DNA of 64,000 bases from Augochlora pura (taxonomy: Eukaryota; Arthropoda; Insecta; Hymenoptera; Halictidae): NCBI RefSeq assembly GCF_028453695.1, contig NC_135776.1, positions 5,828,001 through 5,892,000 of the forward strand. Direction: 5' to 3'. The position numbers and the translations under genes are program-made. Of the stretch, positions 1 to 13,437 are shown one piece after another. The notes beneath the pieces are model-generated. The model was not told where the DNA came from, did not search any database, and was given only the letters and a program-made list of their open reading frames with translations. Every line of letters starts with the position of its first letter. The first letter of the stretch is position 1.

Positions 1-2809
1 TGTATATAATATTATAATACGTTGTAATATATTTTCTGAATCGTTGTGTTCAAATATTTTCGCGACCGACCATGCGTACTGCGATTTTCAATTACGTCTT
101 ACCAACTAATAATACTTTGGTATAAAATATTGAACTGTTTCGTATTTTCTCAGATAAAACCGACTTGGAAAAATTATCGTAGAAAAGACTGCGACTGTTT
201 ATCACGTACAGAACAACCGAATAGAAATGGTAGAAACGACAGAGTTGTCTTTTTTTTCTCTTGTAGAATTACATCGGCGTATAATTATAAGAAAAGACGA
301 ACATTGGATACACAATCTGATCAGAAGTTCCTTACGATATCTTGCAATGTATATTAGAGTGCGCGAAAGGTGGCCAGAGTAAATTATGCTTTGTAGATTA
401 ATCATAATTCCAATGGAAAAGAGCAAAAAGAAAGACATTTCACATACACATAGCAATAAAGTTTACACGAACCTGTAGAATCGATAGTAGCTAAAATTGA
501 ACACGAGTGTAGCAAAGTCAACGAATGTATTATACTTCTAACGTGGCGAGTCTTTCACAGAATTGTCGCTGTGTTCAACTTCGAGAAATTCGAATGCAAA
601 AAGACGATTATTGGCAAATCTTGAGAGATGTTCGCCATCTTTTCATTAGAATAGACGATGCGAAATTATTACGTCGAACAATGAGAATTTAATTGAGAGT
701 TCAAACATACATCCAAGAAAACGTGTTTCGAATAGGAATCGTTTGTTGCTTTTTGTTCGTTTGTCTACCGAAGGCTAGCGCACGATTATGTTTCGTTTCG
801 ATGGAATCCGTAGATTCGCGTACAAAAAAAGAAAACGTTTCACGCAATCTTCAGAAGACTTCTTTTCACGCGAAATGAATTACGAGCGGCGAAGATCGAT
901 TCGCTCGAACTGAACTGTAGAACGTCGCTATTATCCGTTTCTCGAAGGAAAATAGCCGAGGTCATAATAACTGTCCGCCGCATTTCTGCCGTTCAACTTG
1001 CGGCATATCAGCGGAAGTGGACATCTATTACGGCGTCGGCTATTCATCTTAGAAAAAACGAACTACAAATGACTGGTTGTTTTTATGAAATCTGAACGCG
1101 CGATTCGATTCACAGAGGATAATTCGAAGCGACACCGTGTGATCAGACTTTTCTGTACAGAAAATTGTGCGCACTGATTTTTGCAGTGAATTTGTTTATT
1201 TTTCGAAGACTCTTGCACTCGAGTAGGCGCATCGGTGGCCTCCGATCGCTTGCAAATAGGTACATGTGTCTATATATATGTATATATGTATATTATATAT
1301 ACATATAGGTAGGATACACGCACACGGGTACACTCTCGCACGTTACGTGCCCACGCACACACAAATTTGCCGATATTTTTAATGAAACATTTCCCGGATA
1401 CGGTCCCGGACACGTGGTTCGTTCGTACGTTTGTGCGAGCACGTGCGCACACGTGGTATTTCATACCATTTGAAATCCAATCCAGCAGTGAACTAAGACA
1501 CAAGTACAACGAACAATGTTTGTACGAATATAATTTCTTATTTGATTTTGTTCCCAAGATACGGCGATTTACTGTCACAGAAATTTTTACAATTCAATCA
1601 AACAATGGTTTTTATGTTTCACTTGTTTAAATCACGAGTATAATCTTCCAAATTAGTGATTGTTTTGCGAAAAAATGTTTGGATTATAAAGAATGCTAGA
1701 TATGCTAAATAACTAAAGTGCAATTTGGATTTTCTTGCAATGAATTTATTTATTATTCGTCACCTTAAAGACACCTTTTTGTATTACACATATCTTGTAT
1801 ATTCGAAAATAGAAAAGGTACACTTTGAGCACCGTGTATTTAGGTTAAAGCAATACGCGACATCTGTTAATAATTATTTCTAACTATCGTTATCTTCGAA
1901 ATTTAATAGTATAATATAAGAACATAAATTAAAAAGAATATAAGTTAACGTGAAGATGGTTTAGGTTCGTGAACAAGATCAAACTGGTTATATACGTCGA
2001 CAAATTGTTTAGTGTTATTTTGCGTTGTGCTTTGTTTATTGCTAAAACGGTTCCAACATACTATGAAATACCGAATTATTCTCAAAGTGATACTGACTTT
2101 TCTCAACAATCTGCAGACGCGTATTTAACGAGATAGAACAGAATAAGCATGGTATTAAAAATTCAGTATATCTGTGTTGATAGGAAATGCATGCAGACAT
2201 TGTGAATAAAAATTGTTAATCATGTTCTGGAGTTTACAAGCAATTAACCGGAAATCGACCGCTTTACGGGAATTAGTTAGAAATTATGCACTTTGTGAAA
2301 TGACTTTATCTAAAATTATTACTTCTTTCTTTTAAATCGGATTAAAATTATGTTCTCCTGCAATCAATATTTAATCTCACTGTAGTAAAAGTAGACACAA
2401 AATAAATATCAATTTTCTGTTTCTCCTGAGAAATTATTTGTAACCAAAAAGGTGCTTACCATTGTAACTATGAAGAAAATGGTACGGCAAGGGGTTAATC
2501 GCGTCGCTGACAGGGATGCTTAAGTGATCGTGCTCGAGGAAGGGGTTGGCAAACGTTGCTACAAACCTTCGATTTCATTCTAATCTGTCGGATACTCACA
2601 TTCTCCGTCGCGCCTCGCGCGATCGCGCAGCACTCGTGAGAAGAACAGGCAGCACTCTGCAAATTGAACATTTTACGCGGATATTTACAAATATTACACA
2701 TTACACGCAACTGCGCCGGGCAAACAAAGCGATCATTGGAAACGTATTCGATACGAGATTCGACCACGAATAGAAAATTGTTCTTCCAGCAGGACCAGAA
2801 AATGTCTGC
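1..2809. other. Non-coding stretch, no gene recognised
   Basis: I see no conserved protein, no splice-linked exons and no RNA gene in this stretch. The open frames are short, AT-rich and resemble nothing I know. It contains a TA-rich microsatellite near 1270-1310 and a GC-richer patch around 2490-2770. That patch includes an isolated GCAAGGGGTTAA motif near 2487-2498, which resembles the ends of the TTAA elements found further right. It may be intergenic or intron of a gene outside the window; I cannot tell which. Confidence 0.5.
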
Positions 2810-3059
2810 TTAACGCGTTAAGTGCCACGCGATTGTATAAGGAAATCCATTAAAAATTTTTCTGAAAAAATACATTAGCAATAGAATCCATTATTAAATA
2901 AAAGTTCAGAGGAGTTTAAATCAATTTTAGGTAACAATTTGAAACAATGTAAATTTTTTAGTTTTATATTTCACACGGTCAGTCACCGGTGACTGACGCG
3001 GCCTGAACGGAGAGTTCAGTGTCAGTCACCGATGACTGACGCGGCACTCAACGTGTTAA
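2810..3059. mobile_element. TTAA-bounded MITE (piggyBac-like), copy A
   Basis: The element is about 250 bp. It starts TTAACGCGTTAAGTGCC and ends GGCACTCAACGTGTTAA, so the two ends are imperfect inverted repeats next to TTAA, the target duplicated by piggyBac-superfamily transposons. It has no coding capacity. The right half carries two copies, 42 bp apart, of a palindrome: GTCAGTCACCGGTGACTGAC at 2979-2998 is perfect, and the copy at 3021-3040 has one change. The MITE call is inferred from structure alone. Confidence 0.6.
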
Positions 3060-3066
3060 CGGTGCC

Positions 3067-3340
3067 TAACACTTTACCGACCGGTTATTGGATCGTAAAA
3101 ATTTAGCTCAACGTTAAATTTATATTTCTACTTTCATTTGATTTATTTTATTAATAGCGAAAGATATTTGATATTTAAAAGAATGATACAATAATAGTGA
3201 AGCTTACGTAAGTAGTACAATCTAACATATTCGTCTCAATAATAGATATCGAATTATTGGTTACTATGATAACCGATTCGGAGGCTACCGGTCGTGGGGG
3301 AAAAGTCGATTAATTAGGCTACCGGTCGGTAAAGTGTTAA
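3067..3340. mobile_element. TTAA-type MITE, copy B
   Basis: TAACACTTTACCGACCGGT at 3067-3085 has its exact reverse complement at 3321-3339, a perfect 19-bp terminal inverted repeat. The right end sits in TTAA (3337-3340); the left flank reads CTAA, probably a decayed TTAA. The sequence GGCTACCGGTCG also occurs internally near 3282-3293 as well as in the right terminus, giving a sub-terminal repeat. No protein is encoded. It lies only a few bases from copy A, so the two either inserted side by side or form one compound element. Confidence 0.65.
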
Positions 3341-3759
3341 CAGTTGTCGCGGCTGCCGGCAAATTAATCGTTCTCCTCGATAATAAATGTGTACTTTCAA
3401 AAGTTTCGTGGAAACGATCGTTTTCGTTTAGGGCTCTTCTTATGTCGTACGCCGCCTTCTTTTTCACAGAGCCGCGTATGTGTGTGTTTCTGTCCAAGAA
3501 AATCAAAAACTTTCGCAATACTCTACCGTCTTGAGCCAGGAAAAATAGTGAATCGAAATCGAGGCGATATGCGGAATGAAAATAATAAATGCAAGTGAAA
3601 TGTGCTTGAAAATCGCGTGACAGACGAAACAGATGAAGAAGTCGCAATTGGTGAAACCAAATGAAGTAATCATAATTAGTCGCAGCTGGCACACATAATT
3701 TATAACGATTACGGTACACTCACAAATTATGTATAAAAGCTTTAGTACAGGTTTTGCAC

Positions 3760-4241
3760 TCTAAATTGATTCTTTTGTAGACGATATCCACCTTTGTGTA
3801 TTTTAAATTGATCAGGTTCACATTTGTGTACTTTAAATCGATCCTTCTTTAAATCAAATTCATTCTTACATATTTAAAATTAATCCTTTGCAGACCATAC
3901 TCATTTCTCTTCCACTTCGATTTAATCCTCTTGCAGATCATATCTGTATGCTTTTCTCTTTCGTAATATGATTAACCCTTTCAAAGATCAAAATAGTCGT
4001 TCAGTCAATTCTTAGATCCAATATAAAATACAGGCATCTAGAAAATAAAATAGATCTAATTACAAGTAATTAATTTTCACCGACCTTCGACAAGTATTTA
4101 TAAAACGTCATTCAGTTTTTAAATTTGATCTTCAATAGTTATTTATACAGTGTCCTTCAGTTATTAAATTTAACCGACACTAATCTTCAATAATTGTTCA
4201 TAGAGTGCCGTACGATTTTTAAATTTAATCTTCACTAATCT
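3760..4241. repeat. Degenerate tandem repeat, ~45-55 bp unit
   Basis: Three diverged head-to-tail units are clearest at about 4094-4138, 4139-4192 and 4193-4240. Each has the order TATTTATA-like start, GTC/GCC core, CAGTTTTTAAATTT-like middle and AATCTTCAATA-like end. The stretch from 3760 to about 4000 contains looser copies of a TTTAAATTGATC-type motif at similar spacing. No coding signal is present. Confidence 0.5.
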
Positions 4242-5337
4242 AGCACGAGCTTTGTTGCAAAAATAATAACGAGCAAGAGAATTTAATTTGCAAAATGGTG
4301 AATTAGATTAATTTTAAAATGTAAATACGATCGATGAAAGGATTAAGATGGTGAATATGATTTAGAAAAAGGATCAAAATGGCGAATGTGATTTAGAAAA
4401 AGAATCAGTTCCGAGCGAAGAACCTGCGAAACACGGGGAAAGAAAGACTTGAACAACAAAAGGTGTTTAATCTCGGATGCCTCGACACGTGATACCGTCG
4501 CACACACCTGCGTGGGAACATTCAAGGGTGTTGGCAATTCGTATTCAGAAAATGAGTGATGCACTTTTTATTGGTACTTCTAATAGAGACGGTTGAAGTC
4601 GGTACAGTCGTCGGAGATCATTGAATCTTAGAGTCGAATACGAATAAGTGTATTTGATAATACCGTAAACGCGTGTATACATATTGTGTAACAAGTGGCA
4701 AATAAACATTCATTATAATAATTAGACGAGATTCTTTTTTTTTCTGTTCAGCTACGGTCAGCCTTTCTTTGGTGATGTTTTCATTCGTTTTGGCGAAATG
4801 CCTCTGCTAAGTGAGCCGAGTCTTTTGTTCGTCGAGATGTCCACGATCTGAATAGAACGTTATAAAAAAATAAATGGAATTCGTGAAAATTCAATTGGTA
4901 ATGTCTCGCTATGCTTCGCCGGGAGTTTCGTAACGTTGGCAATGGTTATTTAACCACGGAGTTTTTTTCATACCCCACGTAATCTCGCGTATCCGTTTAC
5001 AGGTTGATTTTCTTGGAAAAATTGATCGTATAACAATATCGACGTGTACTCTCGCGAATTTGTGATTATGAAGCAACTGATTAGAAATCGATACCCCCCC
5101 TCTACGCGTTTTGTTCTCTTAATTTAGGCAGTAGTATTGTTACGTTCCTTTTGAATTGTCTTGAAACCCTGCTCATTAACACTTTAATCTATTTTTAATC
5201 TAACGTGACAGAGTGAACATTTGAAAGGACACACTTATTACGGTTACTTTCCTAATTCAGTGACACCTTAAAGCATTATTTGGCACGTGTTATTAGAATA
5301 TGTCTTACAATATGATAGAATTTATGCAGCGCTTTTC

Positions 5338-5391
5338 TCTCGCTCTCTCTCTCTCTCTCTTTTTTTCTTTCTCTCTTTCTCTCTTGTCACT
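5338..5391. repeat. CT/T-rich microsatellite
   Basis: A run of CT dinucleotides interrupted by short T tracts. It lies in sequence with no recognised gene. Around it, from 4.2 to 7.7 kb, I see only AT-rich non-coding sequence with occasional GC-richer patches near 5.8-6.3 kb and no supportable exon. Confidence 0.7.
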
Positions 5392-7787
5392 CGCCTTTCT
5401 CCGACTAACATCGCAACACCATCCTATTTGCAATAGCGCTTGCTTTTTTTTTTGGTTCGCCGTCGTTTAGTTTACACATAAAACACTCATTTACAACTGC
5501 ACTACTATTTAAAATGTACACACCAAGTGTTTCTGTGTTACTCTTTGAATAACACATGCAAAAAATGCCGGTCATTTAAATAACGTTTCCCTTACGTACT
5601 CGAATAAATTTTATTTTGTGCGGTATAGCTTTGTAGAATGTTCACGGAACAGAGTCAGTTTTCTAAATGTTATTTATCCCTCTATAAGTTTACAAGAAAC
5701 AAGAACCAATCCGTCTTTGAAAAATACAATAACGATATCAAATTTGTCAGGTAACATTGAATTATTTTATATCCTCTAAACTCGTATTTAGCGTTTGCTT
5801 TGTTTTTCCGTGTCGACAGCTCCGTCGTTCTCCCGACTAAATTACAAAATAGAAAACGGTGGTCGTTCGAGGCAGTGCTGTCCAAGGCTTTTCTTCTCGC
5901 CAGCTTGCCGCCATCTTGTATCCAGCATTTAACAACGTTTCAACGAAATTAACCGACGTGATCCGGGGATCAATGATTCCCTTCGATCAGGCACGGGCAT
6001 CGAACACTGTAGAGTATTTGGGGAGCATTTTGATCCATGGGGTTCCCATCGGTCAGCGCAAAGATGGCAAACGATGCCAGAGAAAGAGATAGAGGACTGT
6101 CTATCTTGATCCCTCTCTGTGATCGACAAGGGCTCTGTTCCACGAGACGATCTCTGACCATGCCTGATCCAGGTTCTTGTCTTTCGTTGACGTCGCCATG
6201 CTTTTTACCTAAGCTCTTTTGCTTGCTACTCTACGAACGCTGCGAGCGGATTCGATCAGACTTACTTTGACTCTTGGCTCGTTGCGATTTCATTCGACCG
6301 AATCGACTTTGCTGGAAGATGGTCAGATACGACGGATATTCGGACTTTGAAACTGTCGAGGGTTTGTTGCTATTATTTATAGATATATAGCTGGATAGAT
6401 GACAGTCGACTGTAATGCAGACACGAGGAATATCGAACCCTTATTGCAGAAACATTTAATTTAATTTAATTTAATTTTTACGCTTTTCTTCACGGTTGAT
6501 TAACGTCCCTTATTTTTGTTAATTTTTCTGATGGGTAAATTTTTGTTCCGGATAGAAAGAAAAATGTTTTAATACAAGAGGTGCAAGGGGTTAATTTGAT
6601 ATTCTGGTATTTAAAAGGATCGATTTATTTTGATCGCATCTTCTTTCAATCTATGTTTGTAATACGATTTTTCTACATTTGTAAAAATAATGACGCTGCA
6701 ATTAGAAGGCAATTTTTAAAAGTAAAGTTTCCTGCGATTGAGGTAAAAAATGTTTCCATTTTAGGAATGTATTGATATAAAAAAATGAGATTTTTCTTGG
6801 AATATTCAAAAATTGTCTGACGTATTTCTGTGACTTACTACAATTGTATTATACATTTTCACATAATTGTAGTGGTAATTATAACAACAGTGATGACGAA
6901 TAAAATTGAGAAATTCGTAGACACTTTATATTAATTTATGGATACAATATTCAAAGTTTATTTAAATATGGTATTTGATACTTTCATCAGAAGGTAATCG
7001 TCTAAGGAACTATCCGACATATCTGACCACCATTTTGTATAACAGTTCGACGAATACCAACAACTAAACGAAACGACGATTTTTATTAAGTGAATATTAA
7101 TAAACAATCTTCGAATTGAATACTACCATCAGCAATGAAACTTTTGCTATAGAAAGACGTCGCTTTTACTATAGAAAGACCTCATTTTTCCCGGCGCAAT
7201 ATTCTCGTCACATGATTTTTGTACCATTTCCTTAAACACCCTAAGAAAAGATTATTTAATAATTTATTAAAAAACATTTAGACACCTTCTCAGATTATGC
7301 TTGTTGCCACGTGATCTATAAAAAACCTCGCGACAGAGTCAAAGTAATACATCTGCGATCACGTTGAAAATCGGGCGGACTTATGGAATGTATTTTCGTC
7401 GCTGCGTTCCGATTATGGCAAACCGATCCTCGCACCCCATAGACAACACTGCTCGAAAAACTCCTGGAATGTGTTTCTCGTCCTCGAAATGAACGCAATT
7501 CAGATGGAAGATTGATTAAACATTTGTGCGCAGAAACCGTCCGACCGACCGATCGGTAAACGCAAACGTTGAAACGTCAGAAGTGAAACGGTTCGTTCTA
7601 AAGATTCGATCGATTGTGTTTCGTCTCTCTTTTCTCGTTTGTTCTTATTTTTTTTTTTTTTTTTGATTTAGAATAAGTCTGGCCGTATCACATTCGATAC
7701 ATACGAATCGCGAGACGGTTACATCGTTTCGCGGAAGCTGACTTTATCCCGCGAACTGGGGAAAGGCTCTAGTTCACGTCCGCTCGA

Positions 7788-7975
7788 ATGTCGTTCGGTC
7801 ATCATCGTCGTCATCATCAATTATCATTATCATCGTTATCATCGTCGTCACCATCGCCCCATCATCATCGTCGTCGTCACATCGTCAGTATCATCATTTT
7901 ATCATCGTCACATCGCCTCGTCGTCGCATCATCGTCTCATCGTCATACACGATCATCAGACGCGAATCATACATG
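7788..7975. repeat. CATCGT/CATCAT trinucleotide-rich stretch
   Basis: About 150 bp are built mostly from the triplets CAT, CGT and TCA in irregular order. This creates a chance open frame rich in Ser, His and Arg that I do not consider a gene. It lies about 650 bp beyond the stop codon of the muscarinic receptor, on that gene's 3' side, so it may fall in a long 3' UTR or just downstream. The sequence between it and the stop codon (7976-8625) is GC-richer and also shows no independent gene. Confidence 0.6.
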
Positions 7976-8579
7976 TTTGTTTTTTTTTTTTCTTTTTTTT
8001 GGCACCGTCGCGTACTATAATAATGTGCCTAACATCTTCCCCCGTTTAGTCGGTCTTTCCTTTGTACAATTCAGAATTATATTTATAAGGATTATTTCCA
8101 TGGCAGTATTCACGTTGCATTGCCTCAATTGTGGAAATCCGAGCTGTTGTCGCGTAAACTAAAAAATACTCGGTGAAAATCGCCCGCGCACTCGGTTTCC
8201 AGCGGTTTTCCTCGACTTTAAAAAATTCCCCCTCGCCTCGTATAAGTACAATAATATTACCGCCCCCCGGTGGGTGGGTCGTCGGCCGCCGCTCGCGGAT
8301 ATCGCCCCCACCGCCGCCCCCTCCCCTGGTACAACGACGTAAAAATAAATAATACTTATGTCACTATTATTCGAGAAAAATCCTTGGTCGAATACAACAA
8401 TACACTTATCATTTAGCCGCGCTCGAACTCGGGGGAAAAAAAGAAACTCGAAACCAGCGTGTGGAAAAGTCGAACGGATGAACCAACCCACCCCACCCCC
8501 CCTCTTTTTTTTGTTGTTAGGGAACGATCGGGGTTCGCAAAACGCGCCGCCCAATAATCTATCTATCTCCCGATCGCCT

Positions 8580-8613
8580 CTTTTGTTTCTCTCTCTCTCT
8601 CTCTCTTTTTTTA
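8580..8613. repeat. CT microsatellite beside the receptor stop codon
   Basis: A short CT run followed by a T tract sits about 15 bases beyond the stop codon, in what should be the receptor's 3' UTR (GA-rich in the mRNA sense). Confidence 0.6.
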
Positions 8614-8625
8614 TCTCTGGCTTTT

Positions 8626-11600
8626 TCAAATCGAGTTGTTCTTCGGGTTCAGTTGCGAGAACATCCCACTCCTGTTCCTGTTATGCCACTTGCACTTCAG
8701 TATTCGCACGTAGGTTCTTCGGAACGCCGCGTTGCATAGGGCGTAACACATCGGGTTCACAGTACTATTAATGTAACAAAGATAATAGAAAAAGTCCCAC
8801 AGCGGTTGCGGTATGTACAACGAACAGGCGGTGATGGATTTGATCAGAACGAGGATATTGTACGGTGTCCACGTGATGATGAACGCCAGCAAGATGGCCG
8901 ACAACGTCTTCGCCGCCTTCCGCTCCCCCTTCTTGTCCTGAATGTTTTTCTTTTTCGTCGCGGCTACCTTGCCCGCGGCACTTTTGCTAACGGCCACCGG
9001 CTGCTTCGGGATGTTCCTCATGCCCAACGGCACCCTAATGTCCGGCATTTGCGACGGCCTCCTGGTCAGCGACGTCGGGCTCTCGGAATGGTACATTTTT
9101 ATGCTCGGCTTCTCTGTGTACTTGCCCTTCTCGCTGCTGTCATGTGTGGGAAACCGGATTAGAATTGTGTAGACCTACAATTGTTCAACATTTGTAACAG
9201 GGGTGAGTCTCAGTTGTCTGCTCTGCCGCCGCGACGAGGGTATTTAAACGGTTTTAACATCGAGAGATTGTGCTCGGTAAACAGCCATGCATGCAGCTCG
9301 TATGGGTTTCGTTGCGCGCGGCGAACGTAACTGTTATAATCGACGCGACAAGGAGTCGTTGCTTTCGACGGTTCTATGGGAAAATTCTCTGTTCGTAATT
9401 TCGGTCGTAGCCGACGGATATTTTAGGCCAGAGGGTAGATGAAATGAGAGATTTTTACGATACAAAGAGGATAATAATATGTTAGGCTGTTTTCAACGTA
9501 TCGAAATTGTTGAGAGAAATAATTTAATTTTGCGTTAATTGCCGTTTCTAAGGCAGAAATTCTACTTCGGTCGCACAAAATAGATACTGATGAGAGAAAT
9601 TTGAAATCCTATTATAACAGTTATTGTCTTCATTCGAATGTCTTTTGTTATAAATGATAGTTATATACGATCAAAATTCTCTTTTCGCTTTATATAATCG
9701 TTACCGACGTGGTCGATTTCTTCGAAATTATATTTTTTTCAACGTAAAAATATTATTAGAAAGTCACAAGTCATCGGTAATTATTAAAAGCATTACTCAT
9801 AATTAAATACATTATCTTAGATAATTATTCTTGGTATAATTAGAAGAATATTTCAGAGAAAAGGACGAAGATTCTGTTAAAATCTCAGAGACACCGCCAT
9901 CTTGTCGTGAATTGTCCCCCACAAGACATTGCTTTGCGAACTAATTAATTTCTACGCAACCAATCTACTTCATGATTCTAAATCATACATTGTTAGCTTT
10001 ACGGAAATACTGTTTACGTATCAAATACAATTGTTTATACGAAAAAATGATTAAAAGAGTCGTACGGATAAGATGCGAGAAAACAGGCATTGAATGAAAT
10101 ATAAATCGAGTTAAAATGCTATAGTTTAATCCTTTGCCTTTAATATAGGAGATGTCGTTATGATTCTTGAAATTTTCAGGGGATACGTAAAAGTCAGTGT
10201 CAGTTTTCTAAATGATATTTCATATCGAATTTCAATAAAGCACGGGCCGCGGCTTAGAAATGGCACCGTACCAGCTAGGATTATATAGATTAATAATTAC
10301 CGTTAGCAAGAATTTAATAATTCAACGTGTTTCATTTATATCTGACGACTAGACTGCGGATCTCTATGCGTTCTGTGTCACGTGCAAGTTTGTAAAATAC
10401 AAGAGAACGTGCGTATTAACCCCTTGCACTACGATTCCTTTCACGCTTCGTTGATTACCGCTTATTTGTCCTTAATACTTTTAATAAAGTATTATATATA
10501 ATAATGATATAAATAATAATGAAATAAAATTATATATATATATATATATAATTTTTATTTCTTTTATTGTCTTTATGTACTTTTGTTTCTAAACTTTGAA
10601 AAGAGAAGAATTTATCTTTATTTCGATCTAGAAGAAATGAATAATGTTCTTATTTAGTATATCTTGCATCGTTATTATAGTGCAAGGGGTTAACAAAGAT
10701 ACTGCAGCGATTCTTGATAAATCTTTCTCTGCTTCAGATCTCCACGAAATAGTTAGTTAATAAATAAGAACTTGCATAAAGCTCCGCCGTCTACTGACAA
10801 CAATAAAAATCGAGACGACACGATTAATTGGGGAACAATGATCGCGATTAGTTATTTCACTGATGGAACATCGTCGAGCTATCATGCTATGCCGATTCTG
10901 CTACATAGACGACATCTTGCGCATGCGATTTTCTGCAGAGCCGTGCCGCACACGTCCAGCAAAACACGAATCACTTTATCGTATTAGAAAAGTACGTCGA
11001 GCTGCTATAAATGGACACACACTGTGCACGATCATGCTCTAAAAATATATCGGTACGTGCAAGCGAAATATAACGAGGAATACGAAAGTATGCGAACGAA
11101 TGCAGTATGTTACGAGAGCGTCTCTGTACGAAGCTGAGCGCCGCATGAAAAAATGAAACAATCTTCTGCCTAGATATTCTATTTATTTTGCAATTACGTA
11201 GAAAATTGTGTATTCGCGTGAAAGTCTAAAGGGTCGAGTTTTAAATCTTGCGGTTGATGCACTTTTATTTTGCATAACGATTCAGATTTGAATTAGTGAT
11301 GGCCTCAGGACTGTGAATCTTATTTCAGATGCTGCAAACTGCATAAGAGATCACGATGGATCATTCATTTCTATTATTATTTAAATCATTGCTGAATAAT
11401 CGAATTCTTAGGGGAAAATGTTTATAAATCCTTGTCCGCAAAGAGTCGATCAAAAAGTCTGAACGTTTTTCAGTGGAATTATTTTATGGTTTATATTTCA
11501 CTCGTATTTTTATCGTTAACTTTTAACTTTCTTTTCTCTAACAAAACTTAGGCGACTCGTGTTCCCCTAACGAGGGAAATCTAAAAACTGTTCTTTTCGT

Positions 11601-13399
11601 TCACTTTTTCTAAGCAGCCTGCAAAAGTACCCTATGCAATATAGTGGAGCAGACTACAACATAATTAATATTGTACTTATTGAACAAGACTTATTACAAG
11701 TTTTTATTAAAAAAAATAAATAAAATAAAAGGACATGAAGCGACCAATTGCCGTGCCTTTGTTTGGCTTTCGCGTATAATTAGCTGTACATTTATCGAGT
11801 GACACATATTAACCCTTTGCGGTCGTATATCTACTCTCAGCTACCAAAGCAATTTATTTATCTTTTTTATTTTCACATAAAATTGAAACATATCATTGTG
11901 TTACATGTGTCTGAACATTAAAACGGAGTTAATAAATTTTGTTTCTCCTTCTATTATTATTGTTATCTTATTACTGTCCGCTGAACGAAAATTAATGACG
12001 AACCAGCATGACTTATGTATAAATTTAATACGACCGCAAGGGGTTAAAGTTTAATATTGAAAAAATAAACGACACACGGGATGGTTTAATATGTCTTATT
12101 CGATAAAGATAAAGTTAGTTTAATGGTAAAAGCAAAATCAAAAGCGATGAAAGGTCGATAAAGTCGGCGTGTAATCGCATTCCAAGATACAAAGAGAAGT
12201 CAGATAGAATTGTTAGAAAAGCTAATGTGATGCAAAGAATGGAGATTGAAATGTCCCTTACGGGGGGGGGGGGTGATATCGATCCGAACCCAATAGGAGG
12301 GTTGAAAATCGTAGCTGAAATAGTAACGCTAGAGTATACCGGTTCGTATACCTTGTCACAAATACACACTGATTATAAAATTCATCCGCTAGCGTCTGAA
12401 ATAGTAATGTATGAGTAGACTGCGGATTTTATATATTTATAACCATGGACCAGAAATAACGATCACAGTGAAACACCGTTTACATGAATCTGTAACAAAC
12501 CTAGACGCCGATTCGCATGATCGGCTGGTTCTGATCTGACTATAATAATTTTCCTTCGTTTAACAGAAGTTCGTGCGAGAAATCAGCGTTCAGTTAATTC
12601 ATCTAAAATTTAGTTCACATAAACAGAGTTCCACCGTATGTGAACAATTTTCATGAAACAAATCACTAAAAATAAATGCTAAATAAACTAAAATAATTCT
12701 CTCGAAAGAAAAGCACGGGATTAAAATTATTTTATTTTTGATGTTACAACAGCAACGACAAATGAACGACGGAAATAAAAATTCCATCAAACATAATTAT
12801 TGGCAACTGAAAACATTGGAAATAAATTTAATAATTGCTGTGCAACGACTTGTCTCGTATCGATTATAACAATTATGGCCACTGTTACTGACTCGATAGA
12901 TAACTAAAAGACGACGAAAGCATAAGAGAACTTAACAAAGATATATTAAAGCTATTGTCATATTACTATGAAAGTGATCGAGGAATTATTATATTATTCA
13001 TTTGACGTCTCTTTGCAGGCAATGTTTATTTTCCATAAAGATCCGCAGTCTATCTATGAGTCTATCGCATTGATCTATCAAGACCAAGTTCCAACTGGGT
13101 GTCAATGTAGTCGTCCACCGTTTCGCTGAGCATCGAACTCGGTGACCAGTGCAACCAGTTAAACAAATCAAATGATCATGCAACAGCCGTGGAACGTTTA
13201 TGAATAGAAGAACGTACAGTGTCGCTAGGGATGTTTTTCGTTGACAGTTCGCTAACTTTCCCAGGTTTCCCGTACTCGTGGTTGTTCGTGATCGACGGCG
13301 ATCGGGACACCGTGCCGGTCAGTGGTGTCTCGGCGGACAACGGCGTGATGGCCTCGTCGACGGCGTGGCCGGTGGTGCGGCTGCTCTCAGCGCCCTCGA

Positions 13400-13437
<38 letters not shown>

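Noticed and set aside
6435..6594. Possible further TTAA MITE ending GTGCAAGGGGTTAA at 6581-6594
   Set aside because: The right end fits the family of copies C and E, but the only left candidate (GAACCCTTATTGCAG at about 6435) is too diverged to define an element.
7788..8162. 124-codon frame rich in Ser, His and Arg
   Set aside because: It is produced by CATCGT-type triplet repeats and has no domain outside them.
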